NCBI GenBank assembly: GCA_024277605.1
Contig: JAJRUU010000060.1
Location: 1 to 6,693 of the forward strand
Origin: a bacterium
Lineage (GTDB): Bacteria > SZUA-182 > SZUA-191 > JAJRXT01
Direction of reading: 5' to 3'
DNA: 6,693 nt
Below the pieces are notes generated by a model that did no database searches, had not been told where the DNA came from, and was given only the letters and a program-made list of their open reading frames with translations. The position numbers and the translations under genes are program-made. How positions within the stretch are numbered: position 1 is the first letter of the stretch; each line of letters starts with the position of its first letter. Positions 1 to 6,114 of this stretch are shown in pieces.

Positions 1-50
1 AAAATCGCCATAAAGGCAAATGACGCATTAATTTAATTTTTGTAAATTCC

Positions 51-80
51 TTGACAAGCTCCCAGGATGGGGGCTATATT
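51..80 (+). promoter_or_regulatory. Strong sigma70-type promoter pointing outward from the IS-like end
   Basis: A perfect -35 hexamer TTGACA (51-56) is followed 18 bp later by TATATT (75-80), five of six matches to the -10 consensus. Predicted transcription would start near 87, run through the 23-bp repeats, leave the element, and head into the 3' end of mfd on the opposite strand. IS21-type elements are known to carry promoter parts near their ends that act outward or assemble at IS junctions, which fits. No convincing gene lies downstream on the plus strand, so any product would be non-coding and possibly antisense to mfd. Confidence 0.5.
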
Positions 81-91
81 AATCACCAAGG

Positions 92-137
92 TGGTACACT
101 TTTCAACCGCCATCTGGTACATTTTTCGCCCGCCGTT
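92..137 (+). repeat. Two tandem 23-bp direct repeats
   Basis: Unit 1 is 92-114 and unit 2 is 115-137. They agree at 18 of 23 positions. Both start TGGTACA, then a T-rich core followed by C, two variable bases and CCGCC. They abut exactly, so the period is 23 bp, about two helical turns, which would put bound protein on the same DNA face. They are best explained as transposase-binding repeats inside the IS21-like end. Confidence 0.7.
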
Positions 138-141
138 TACA

Positions 142-363
142 AAGCTGACAAACCTATAATTTCAAGTAATTATCGATTCGCCCATAACAAGACCCTAATT
201 TTTCGGGCTTGGAGACGAGACTCAAAATCCCGGTATAGTGGCCAATTTTAAATCAGCTAGCCCAAAAAATGGTTCATCCGGTTTTAGCGTACTTGGGAAT
301 TAATGTGGGTAGTAAAAAATGTAGGGGGGGGGGTAATCCCTCAGTAACAAGGGGGAATAATCG
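142..363. other. Non-coding region between the IS-like end and mfd, with a G10 run
   Basis: No open frame here resembles a gene. Visible details are a small 6-bp inverted repeat (ATAATT 156-161, AATTAT 168-173), a homopolymer of ten G at 324-333 and a further G5 at 351-355. This is where a terminator for mfd (minus strand) would sit. The only fold near its stop is a short CCCT/AGGG hairpin without a proper T tract, so no terminator is called. Confidence 0.6.
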
Positions 364-3300
364 TTAATTATTAGTTGATTTATCTTCAGCAACCAATGGC
401 TCAAGCAACTGCTCAAGCTGGGGGCATATCTCGGCTTCCTCCACCGATTTAAGCTTAAATAGCAGGTTATTTTCCTGGATAAGCTTTATTCTGGAATGCT
501 TACCCTGTGCGAGACCGATTACCTTATCCACTGAGAGTGGTGTAGAGGGGCTGAAGTTGAGCCTGACTTGATTTCCCTGCCGCTGTATTTTGGTGATATA
601 CAACGCTTGAGCATAGAGCCGCAATCCCATAACCTGCAGCAACAGTTCCACCGATTGAGGCAGGCGCCCATAGCGGTCTTGCATTTCCCGGCGATATAAT
701 TCCAATTGTGAGGCCTCGGTAGCCTGCGCCAGTTTTTGATACATGTTCAGTCGTTGATTTATATCAGGCAGGTAGTCTTCAGGAATACGGGTATGTAACC
801 CCAGCTCAATCTGTGGTTCTATCCTCTCCGGCTGGGGTTGTCCTTTAAGCTCATTCACCGCCTCCTCCATCAGCTGGCAATAAAGATCAAAGCCGACACT
901 GGCTATTTGGCCGTGCTGTTCTGAACCCAAAATATTTCCAGCCCCTCTGATCTCCAGATCATGGGCGGCCAACCTGAATCCGGCTCCCAGCTGGGATAGT
1001 TCCTTGATCGCTTGTAGGCGTTTATGCGCTGTATCGCTCAATGTTTTGCCCGGCGGAATCAATAGATAAGCGTAAGCTCGGTGATGCGAACGCCCCACCC
1101 TGCCCCGCAATTGATATAACTGGGCCAGGCCAAAACGATCGGCACGGTCGATAATGATAGTATTGGCATTTGAGACATCCAGCCCCGACTCTATGATTGT
1201 GGTACACACCAGCACATCATAATCGCGCTGCATAAAGCGCAACATAACCTCCTCCAGCACCCGCTCCCGCATCTGTCCATGGCCAACCACAAAACGAGCC
1301 TCGGGCACCAGGCGGCGCAATAATTCTGCCTGGCGCTCTATGCTCTCCACCCAGTTATGCACAAAAAAGACCTGGCCCCCACGCGCCATCTCTCGCTGAA
1401 TCGCCTCCCGAATCACCTGTTCATCAAAGGCGAGCACCTCAGTGTGTATATCCAATCTGTCCTCAGGCGGAGTATCGATGATACTCATATCCCGCGTCCC
1501 CAAGAGCGCCATGTGCAGCGTCCGCGGGATAGGGGTAGCGGTTAAGGTTATCACATCTACTTTATTCCGTAGCTCTTTGAGTTTCTCCTTATGGGCCACC
1601 CCAAAATGCTGTTCCTCGTCAATCACCACCAACCCCAGCTCATTAAACGTTATGTCCTTCTGCAACAGCCGGTGGGTGCCGATCACAATATCCACCGAAC
1701 CCTGCTCCAACCCGGCCACCGTCTGTGCCCGTTCTTTGGCGCTTTTAAAGCGGCTGAGCATCTCTACCTTCACCGGGAAGGCTGCCAGCCGTTGCGAAAA
1801 GGTCTGATAATGCTGCTGGGCCAACACTGTAGTCGGTACTAACACGGCCACCTGTTTGCCGCCAATAACCGCTTTAAATGCCGCCCGTAGCGCCACCTCC
1901 GTCTTACCATAGCCCACATCTCCACAGATCAGGCGATCCATGGGACGCTGGGCCTCCATATCCCGTTTTACATCCTCAATGGCCCGCAGTTGATCCGTTG
2001 TCTCCTCATATTCAAAACCGGCCTCGAACTCCCGCTGCCAGTTGTTATCAGCCGTAAACGCATGTCCATCCACCAACTGCCGCGAGGCGTACAGCTTGAG
2101 CAATTCCTGAGCCATTTCCATGATAGAGGCCTTAACCCGCTTCTTGAGCTTACCCCAATTCTGCGCTCCCAGTTTATTAAGCTGCAACTGGTCGCCGCCA
2201 CCCATATACTTCTGCGCCAAATGTAAGCGATCCAAAGGCAAATAGAGTTTATCCCCATCGGCATACTCTAAGAGCATAAAATCCCGTATACGATCATCCA
2301 CCTCTAATTTACTTAATCCTCGATACAAACCGATACCATGATCCACATGAATCACATAATCATCTACCTTAAGATCACTCAAGCTGGAAAGGAAGCGAGT
2401 GCTCTTATAATGCGAACGCGGTTTTAACTTCTTGGACTCACCAAATATCTCAACCTCGGTAATTATTCTAAGCTTTAAGCTTGGCAAATAAAAGCCAGCG
2501 CTCAGTTTCCCCACCCAGATTGAAGTGACTGCTGCTGATTGAGGAACTTGCTGCTCTGTAGCGGCAGGATCGATTATCCGGGTAGCTATTTCATATTCCA
2601 TTAATATTTCCTGCAATCTCTCGGCCTGACCTAAATTGTGACACACCAGCCAAATATGCCCGCCTTGCTGCTGCCAGCCTTTAAGCTCATCAGCCAATCG
2701 CGCCAGGTAACCTTGCTCACCCTGTTTGGCCTGCAAGGTAATTCTGAGGGCGCTGCCGGACTTGGCCTCCATTTCCAGTTTAGTAATGTGCGCACCGCTT
2801 GATTTTAGTTTCAATGAATCTAATTGAATGATGTTATGCGGCTGAAATTTTTGGTGTAATTTTTTAAATGACATGTAAGCGCTTTCCGGGGGGGGAGGGG
2901 AGGGATATAATTTAGCGCCCGCCTGTTCATATTCGGTGTTTATTTGGGCTTCCCATTCTTCCGCCCGCTGTTCTAGATACGTATATTCATCCAATACCAG
3001 CAGTGTATCCTGGGAAAGATAATCAAACATACTGTCGGTTTCGGGACAAATATAGCACAGGTAATTCTCTATTCCGGGAAATGGTTTTGATAACGACAGT
3101 TGCTGTAATAACTCCTGATATCTCCCGCAAGGGTCAGGCTTTGAATTTTCAAGTCGTTTTTTAAGCCGTGATATGTTCTCTGAAGTAAGCAAAACTTCCC
3201 GGCTGGGCAGGATTAAGGCCTCTTCGATAAATTCGATTGAGCGCTGGCTCTCGTAATCGAAATAACGTATGGATTCTATTTCATCTCCGAAGAACTCAAC

Positions 3301-3900
3301 CCGCACAGGGTATTCATTTGCCGGACCGAAAAAATCCAAAATACCGCCTCTTAAGCTATACTCCCCGCGGTTTTCCACCATATCCGCCAACTGATAGCCG
3401 CCCTGAATCAAACGACTAAGTAGCTGATCCCGGTTGATAGTCTCCCCCACCCCAACTAAATCAGTAATCTGATCCAAAGCGGCTTTAGGCATCAAACGCT
3501 GCATTACCGCAGCGATGGTAGTTACTACTATCAGCTGCTCGCCATAAAACAACCGGTGCAGCGTATTTATCCGCTGGGCTGTAATTTCTGCCGAGGGGGA
3601 GATAGATTCATACGGCAGGATTTCCCACGCAGGGAAAAAAGAAACGGCTGGAGACCCCGATGACTTTTTATCATGCAGCATGCCACAGAAAAATTCCAGG
3701 TCACAAGCCAAGGCCTCAGCCTCAGGCGTGCTGGAACTAATCACCAATAAAGGCCCAGCCAATTGAGCCTGTATGGCCGCCAGCACAAATGCTCGAGCTG
3801 GGCCCCATAGGCCGCTAAGACTTATCCTTCTCTCACCCAGCTCAAACTTCTCCATTACAGGCGATAAAAATTCTTCTAATACCAAGTTGCAATCAAACAT
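364..3900 (-). CDS. mfd: Transcription-repair coupling factor Mfd (1178 aa)
   Basis: Mfd is a cytoplasmic ATP-driven DNA translocase that displaces RNA polymerase stalled at lesions and recruits UvrA for nucleotide excision repair. Residues 85-235 form the UvrB-homologous region (LPYESISPSAEI near 95-106, VEFFGDEIESIRYFD near 201-215). The RNA-polymerase-interacting CarD-like domain is at about 508-570 (VIHVDHGIGLYRG). The translocase core has Walker A GDVGYGKT (660-667), the DEEQ box (761-764), TATPIPRTL (787-795), IIESGLDV (902-909) and QLRGRVGRS (930-938). The TRCF C-terminal domain spans about 1030-1150. Length is normal and all motifs are intact. The annotated ATG at 3900 lies inside an inverted-repeat element, so residues 1-7 are encoded by its terminal repeat. 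An internal ATG at 3855 (Met16) may be the original start. Neither start has a recognisable Shine-Dalgarno sequence. The stop is TAA. Confidence 0.97.
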   Translation of the reverse strand: MFDCNLVLEEFLSPVMEKFELGERRISLSGLWGPARAFVLAAIQAQLAGPLLVISSSTPEAEALACDLEFFCGMLHDKKSSGSPAVSFFPAWEILPYESISPSAEITAQRINTLHRLFYGEQLIVVTTIAAVMQRLMPKAALDQITDLVGVGETINRDQLLSRLIQGGYQLADMVENRGEYSLRGGILDFFGPANEYPVRVEFFGDEIESIRYFDYESQRSIEFIEEALILPSREVLLTSENISRLKKRLENSKPDPCGRYQELLQQLSLSKPFPGIENYLCYICPETDSMFDYLSQDTLLVLDEYTYLEQRAEEWEAQINTEYEQAGAKLYPSPPPPESAYMSFKKLHQKFQPHNIIQLDSLKLKSSGAHITKLEMEAKSGSALRITLQAKQGEQGYLARLADELKGWQQQGGHIWLVCHNLGQAERLQEILMEYEIATRIIDPAATEQQVPQSAAVTSIWVGKLSAGFYLPSLKLRIITEVEIFGESKKLKPRSHYKSTRFLSSLSDLKVDDYVIHVDHGIGLYRGLSKLEVDDRIRDFMLLEYADGDKLYLPLDRLHLAQKYMGGGDQLQLNKLGAQNWGKLKKRVKASIMEMAQELLKLYASRQLVDGHAFTADNNWQREFEAGFEYEETTDQLRAIEDVKRDMEAQRPMDRLICGDVGYGKTEVALRAAFKAVIGGKQVAVLVPTTVLAQQHYQTFSQRLAAFPVKVEMLSRFKSAKERAQTVAGLEQGSVDIVIGTHRLLQKDITFNELGLVVIDEEQHFGVAHKEKLKELRNKVDVITLTATPIPRTLHMALLGTRDMSIIDTPPEDRLDIHTEVLAFDEQVIREAIQREMARGGQVFFVHNWVESIERQAELLRRLVPEARFVVGHGQMRERVLEEVMLRFMQRDYDVLVCTTIIESGLDVSNANTIIIDRADRFGLAQLYQLRGRVGRSHHRAYAYLLIPPGKTLSDTAHKRLQAIKELSQLGAGFRLAAHDLEIRGAGNILGSEQHGQIASVGFDLYCQLMEEAVNELKGQPQPERIEPQIELGLHTRIPEDYLPDINQRLNMYQKLAQATEASQLELYRREMQDRYGRLPQSVELLLQVMGLRLYAQALYITKIQRQGNQVRLNFSPSTPLSVDKVIGLAQGKHSRIKLIQENNLLFKLKSVEEAEICPQLEQLLEPLVAEDKSTNN
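2888..2904 (+). repeat. G-rich tract (G8-A-G4-A-G3) inside mfd, possible G-quadruplex
   Basis: The plus strand, which is the template strand for mfd, carries eight G (2888-2895), four G (2897-2900) and three G (2902-2904). On the coding strand this gives SPPPPES near residues 334-340, in the poorly conserved linker before the CarD-like domain. With the G8 run divided in two, the tract satisfies the usual four-run G-quadruplex pattern. G8 is also long enough to slip during replication; a 1-base change would frameshift mfd about a third of the way in. Here the frame is intact. Confidence 0.5.
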
Positions 3901-4004
3901 ATACTAAATGGGTAGGGAGGACTTTAGCCCTCCGCTCTTTGGTCGGCCTAAAGGCCGACCTACCCGAGTGAGAAATTAGTATCATTTTGAATGCAACTTG
4001 GTAT
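3879..4004. mobile_element. 126-bp MITE-like inverted-repeat element overlapping the mfd start
   Basis: The terminal repeats are ATACCAAGTTGCA (3879-3891) and its exact reverse complement (3992-4004), 13 of 13. Extended to 31 bp the arms still match at 26 positions, including the blocks TCAAA and ATACTAA. Further in, GGGTAGG (3910-3916) pairs with CCTACCC (3959-3965), and two hairpins occupy the centre. There is no coding capacity. Such a small, palindromic, non-coding element is what a MITE looks like. Target duplication is unclear: AT flanks ACCAAG on both sides but could belong to the repeats. The left arm contributes the ATG and first seven codons of mfd. A REP-like or other dispersed repeat is the alternative. 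Confidence 0.65.
3916..3960. repeat. Two central hairpins of the MITE-like element
   Basis: The first hairpin pairs GGAGG (3916-3920) with CCTCC (3929-3933). The second is a perfect 8-bp stem, GGTCGGCC (3941-3948) with GGCCGACC (3953-3960), around a TAAA loop. Neither is followed by a T run on either strand, so they are not intrinsic terminators. In an mfd transcript they would form in the leader just before the annotated ATG. The GGAGG visible on the mfd sense strand lies about 30 nt upstream of that ATG and is sequestered in the first stem, so it is unlikely to serve as ribosome binding site. Confidence 0.6.
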
Positions 4005-4301
4005 AAGCTATCCCCTATAAGCCTTGAAGTAAAATTGGGTATGGAAGGTTGACTCTGTTTATGCATAATTTTATGATAACTTAAAACCGAGGGAACATCA
4101 ATCAGCTTGAATAAATTTTGGTACAGGATCGTATCGAAAGTATGTCAAGTAGAAATACATCGTGGAATTATATACCTGTATCATACAAAGATTGGCAAAA
4201 ATTCGGGCAGGCACAGCCTGTTTCTTCAGGACGTTGGCTCATAAGCCTTATCTCGCAAGGGATGTCTTGCAAACCTAGGCTGAATTCATGAATATATCGG
4301 G
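4005..4301. other. Non-coding region between the PDZ gene and the MITE-like element
   Basis: There is no supported gene. Apart from the candidate mfd promoter, the right part holds a cluster of small inverted repeats: CAGGC/GCCTG (4208-4212 with 4216-4220), GCAAG/CTTGC (4255-4259 with 4266-4270) and a GGCT/AGCC hairpin between them. On the minus strand the CAGGC hairpin is followed by CCCGAATTTTT, which could be a weak intrinsic terminator for the PDZ gene about 80 nt after its stop. The stem is too short for a firm call. I do not recognise a known riboswitch or RNA gene. Confidence 0.5.
4073..4101 (-). promoter_or_regulatory. Candidate sigma70 promoter for mfd
   Basis: On the minus strand TTGATG (4101-4096, four of six matches) and TATCAT (4078-4073, five of six) are separated by an ideal 17 bp. 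Transcription would begin near 4066 and give mfd a leader of about 165 nt that includes the whole MITE-like element. Other minus-strand pieces nearby, TATAAT at 4172-4167 and TTGACA at 4148-4143, lack good partners at proper spacing. AT-rich sequence makes chance matches likely. Confidence 0.35.
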
Positions 4302-5084
4302 TTAGGGTTGCTGCAATATTCTCCTTCTAAAATCTTCTTCTAAGTTTTTATTGCGCAACTTTTTAACCGTATTATTCTTTTCATACATCTGGCTTAAAGG
4401 AATCCGATTAACGGTGAAGTTGAGTTCCTGATCACCCCTTTTAACACAAAGCTCAACTGGAGCATCAACTTCCCCCTTAAGCATAGTCTGGCACATATCA
4501 AGTTCCCTGATTCGTTTCCTATCTACCTTAACAATTAAATCATTCACTTTTAAGCCGGCATCCCTGGCGGGTGAGCTAGGCGAGAAATCTCTAATCTTCA
4601 AATCGCGGCCGAGGACAACCCCAACCCCTCCCACGCTGGCAGAATAAGGAATCTGTATGGTCAGTTGTCTGACAATTGGTTCTATGATTTCAGCGGCAAC
4701 ATTTTGGGATCGCACCATGTTTGAAGCGGAAACACTCCACAATGTTTTGTTAGTATAAGTTTCATAAACATCCAAATCTACGTCTAACCTGATATAGAAG
4801 TTCTCCTCAAGCTTAGTCTGACATTTAGTTACCACTTTCATATCTGAATGTTCGTCAGGTTGCTTATATGTATAGCCTTTTTGGATTAATTTCTTTTTGA
4901 TGGTCTCCATCACTAATTTTTCTAAAGTAGCCGTCTCTTTTTTTTCTTCCTCCATAGTTGCCAGAGTGAAGCTTTCATGGTTACGCCGGATAACTCTAGT
5001 ATCAGCCCCACCACAACTCCATGTTTCAAATAACAAAAGCAGGCACACCGGCTTTAGGGTGTGTTTAAAAAGTATATCAAACAT
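4302..5084 (-). CDS. Probable exported PDZ-domain protein with DUF4136-like N-terminal region (260 aa)
   Basis: The N-terminus has basic residues (K7, K11) and a short hydrophobic stretch (PVCLLLLF, 12-19) before TWSC24GG, which suggests a secretion signal and perhaps a lipoprotein. The lipobox is non-canonical, with Trp at -2. Residues about 30-146 resemble DUF4136-type envelope lipoproteins: a helix ending in KKKLIQKGY, then strands with LDVDLDVYE and TLWSVSAS. Residues about 152-228 form a PDZ domain, with the ligand-binding loop GVGVVLG (153-159) and SPARDAGLKVNDLIVKVD (171-188). A basic tail of about 30 residues follows. No protease triad is present, so it is likely a peptide-binding or scaffold protein rather than an enzyme. 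The start overlaps the upstream kinase stop by 8 bp in another frame (ATGTTTGA) with no Shine-Dalgarno, implying translational coupling. The substrate is unknown. Confidence 0.8.
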   Translation of the reverse strand: MFDILFKHTLKPVCLLLLFETWSCGGADTRVIRRNHESFTLATMEEEKKETATLEKLVMETIKKKLIQKGYTYKQPDEHSDMKVVTKCQTKLEENFYIRLDVDLDVYETYTNKTLWSVSASNMVRSQNVAAEIIEPIVRQLTIQIPYSASVGGVGVVLGRDLKIRDFSPSSPARDAGLKVNDLIVKVDRKRIRELDMCQTMLKGEVDAPVELCVKRGDQELNFTVNRIPLSQMYEKNNTVKKLRNKNLEEDFRRRILQQP

Positions 5085-6024
5085 TTTTTATAGGTAATGT
5101 GAAAAAGAAAGTGGCCCCTTTGCCTTCCTCCGATTCAACCCACACCCGGCCGCGGTGGTGTTCTACAATTTCCTTTACAATAGCCAACCCCAAACCTGTT
5201 CCCGTATTATTCTTGATCGCCGGTGAAGACAGTTGATAGAATTTCTCGAAAATATGTTTGTGAAATTCACGATTAATCCCAGGCCCAGTATCTTTAATCG
5301 ATATCTTAACGTGCTTATGCGGTTTTTCCGGAGAGGGCGGCTGAAAGCGTTCGGACATTCTGGTTCCCGCTACAGTTCTTACCCTGATGTTAATGCTTCC
5401 CCCTTCGTTAGTATATCTGACAGCATTAGCCAATAGATTTGATAAAACTTGACTGATGCGGTTTTTATCACCGATTACTTCCGGGATGGGCACGAGGCTA
5501 TCTTTGGTTAGAGTAATCCCCTTTTTCTCTGCTTCCCAGTGGTATATGGAGACAAAATGCTCAATAAGGTCGGCTAATTCCACCGATTGATGCCTATAGC
5601 GCATCCTCCCGGTTTCTATCTTCTCAATATCCAAAAAGTTATCAATCAGGTTAATTAATCTCAAGCTTTCCTGCTCAATTTTATGCAGAAACTCCTCATT
5701 CTCAAGCGGGCTATTCTCGTATTTTAACAGTAACTCGATAAACATCCGAATTGAATTCAAAGGATTCCTCAGATCATGAGCTACGATATTTACTAACTCA
5801 GATTTCCGCTGGTCAATCTCCATCAATCTTTGATTGGCCTTGCGTAATTCGCTGCCCATAAGCTCCAATTGCTTATTTCTCATGCGCAATTGGCGCTCCA
5901 TTTTCTTCATATGAGTAATGTCTATAATAATACCGTCAATACTGATTAAATTATCATTATTATCAGAAATAGCCGCTGAACGATTGACTACATTGATTAC
6001 ATCATTGTTGCGCTGACACAACAT
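5077..6024 (-). CDS. Sensor histidine kinase, catalytic half (PAC end, HisKA, HATPase_c)
   Basis: From the first ATG after the amber codon the product is 315 aa. Residues 1-38 are the last strands of a PAS/PAC fold (IDGIIIDITHMKK). Residues 39-80 are a charged signalling helix or coiled coil. HisKA follows with the phospho-accepting His83 in VAHDLRNPL. The ATPase domain has the N box (ISQVLSNLLANAVRYT, Asn200), G1 DTGPGI (245-250), F box FEKF (259-262) and G2 GTGLGL (275-280). All catalytic residues are present. No membrane segment is seen, so it is cytoplasmic. The same frame is open upstream to 6111 and continues the PAS domain across the TAG, so ATG 6024 is probably not the true start; it lies inside the fold and lacks a ribosome binding site. 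No response regulator is adjacent. The stop is TGA, overlapping the PDZ gene. Confidence 0.9.
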   Translation of the reverse strand: MLCQRNNDVINVVNRSAAISDNNDNLISIDGIIIDITHMKKMERQLRMRNKQLELMGSELRKANQRLMEIDQRKSELVNIVAHDLRNPLNSIRMFIELLLKYENSPLENEEFLHKIEQESLRLINLIDNFLDIEKIETGRMRYRHQSVELADLIEHFVSIYHWEAEKKGITLTKDSLVPIPEVIGDKNRISQVLSNLLANAVRYTNEGGSINIRVRTVAGTRMSERFQPPSPEKPHKHVKISIKDTGPGINREFHKHIFEKFYQLSSPAIKNNTGTGLGLAIVKEIVEHHRGRVWVESEEGKGATFFFTLPIKNV

Positions 6025-6111
6025 CCGGTATTCATGCTCTGCTTCACTTTTATTCTCTATTTGTTTTCTGAAATTATTAAGCGCTTCTTCCCGGTCTTGA
6101 GGGTGGATATA

Positions 6112-6114
6112 CTA
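6112..6114 (-). other. In-frame amber (TAG) codon within the PAS domain of the histidine kinase gene
   Basis: On the minus strand the codons read TTT CAA GTT TGG TCG TAG TAT ATC CAC CCT, that is FQVWS-stop-YIHP. There is no frameshift: the frame before and after is the same, and together with the 29 codons between the TAG and ATG 6024 it gives one continuous PAS-kinase. In related PAS domains this position, between the conserved W and the IHP motif, usually carries a polar residue such as Q, E or K. A single C to T change (CAG to TAG) is the simplest explanation. Sequencing error, recent nonsense mutation, or readthrough are all possible. Confidence 0.85.

Larger units (their letters stand above)
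1..141. mobile_element. Probable terminal end of an IS21-family insertion sequence (body lies off the left edge)
   Basis: Read on the minus strand, the stretch ending at 141 begins TGTAAACGGCGGGCG and then carries two tandem copies of a 23-bp unit. This organisation, TGT at the tip followed by multiple internal repeats of the type GGTACACTTTT..CCGCC, is typical of IS21-family ends, where the repeats are transposase binding sites. No istA or istB coding sequence is in the window, so the element would extend to the left. Which end this is (left or istB-side right end) cannot be settled. The inner boundary is also unknown; position 1 is simply the window edge. The family assignment is by recollection of the end pattern, not by a database match. 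A solo or decayed end is equally possible. Confidence 0.5.

Noticed and set aside
51..251. Plus-strand open frame of 66 codons starting with TTG
   Set aside because: Its start codon is the -35 hexamer of the promoter, it runs through the IS-end repeats, and the product has no domain-like features.
269..367. Small plus-strand frame (32 codons from ATG 269) running through the G10 tract
   Set aside because: No Shine-Dalgarno sequence, low-complexity end caused by the G run, and overlap with the mfd stop. Nothing supports translation.
1442..1807. Plus-strand open frame of 121 codons opposite mfd
   Set aside because: It lies entirely antisense to the conserved Mfd helicase core, has no recognisable domain and is a mirror of the mfd codon pattern. 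The other open frames opposite or within mfd were rejected for the same reason.
3941..3960. Perfect 8-bp GC-rich hairpin considered as an intrinsic terminator
   Set aside because: There is no T run after the stem on either strand, and it sits at the centre of a larger inverted-repeat element that explains it better.
4143..4148. Perfect minus-strand TTGACA considered as the mfd -35 box
   Set aside because: The hexamer 17 bp downstream is TGTACC, only three of six matches to the -10 consensus. The TTGATG/TATCAT pair nearby is better.
5233..5436. Plus-strand open frame of 67 codons opposite the kinase ATPase domain
   Set aside because: Antisense to conserved N-box and G1-box coding sequence, with no independent support.
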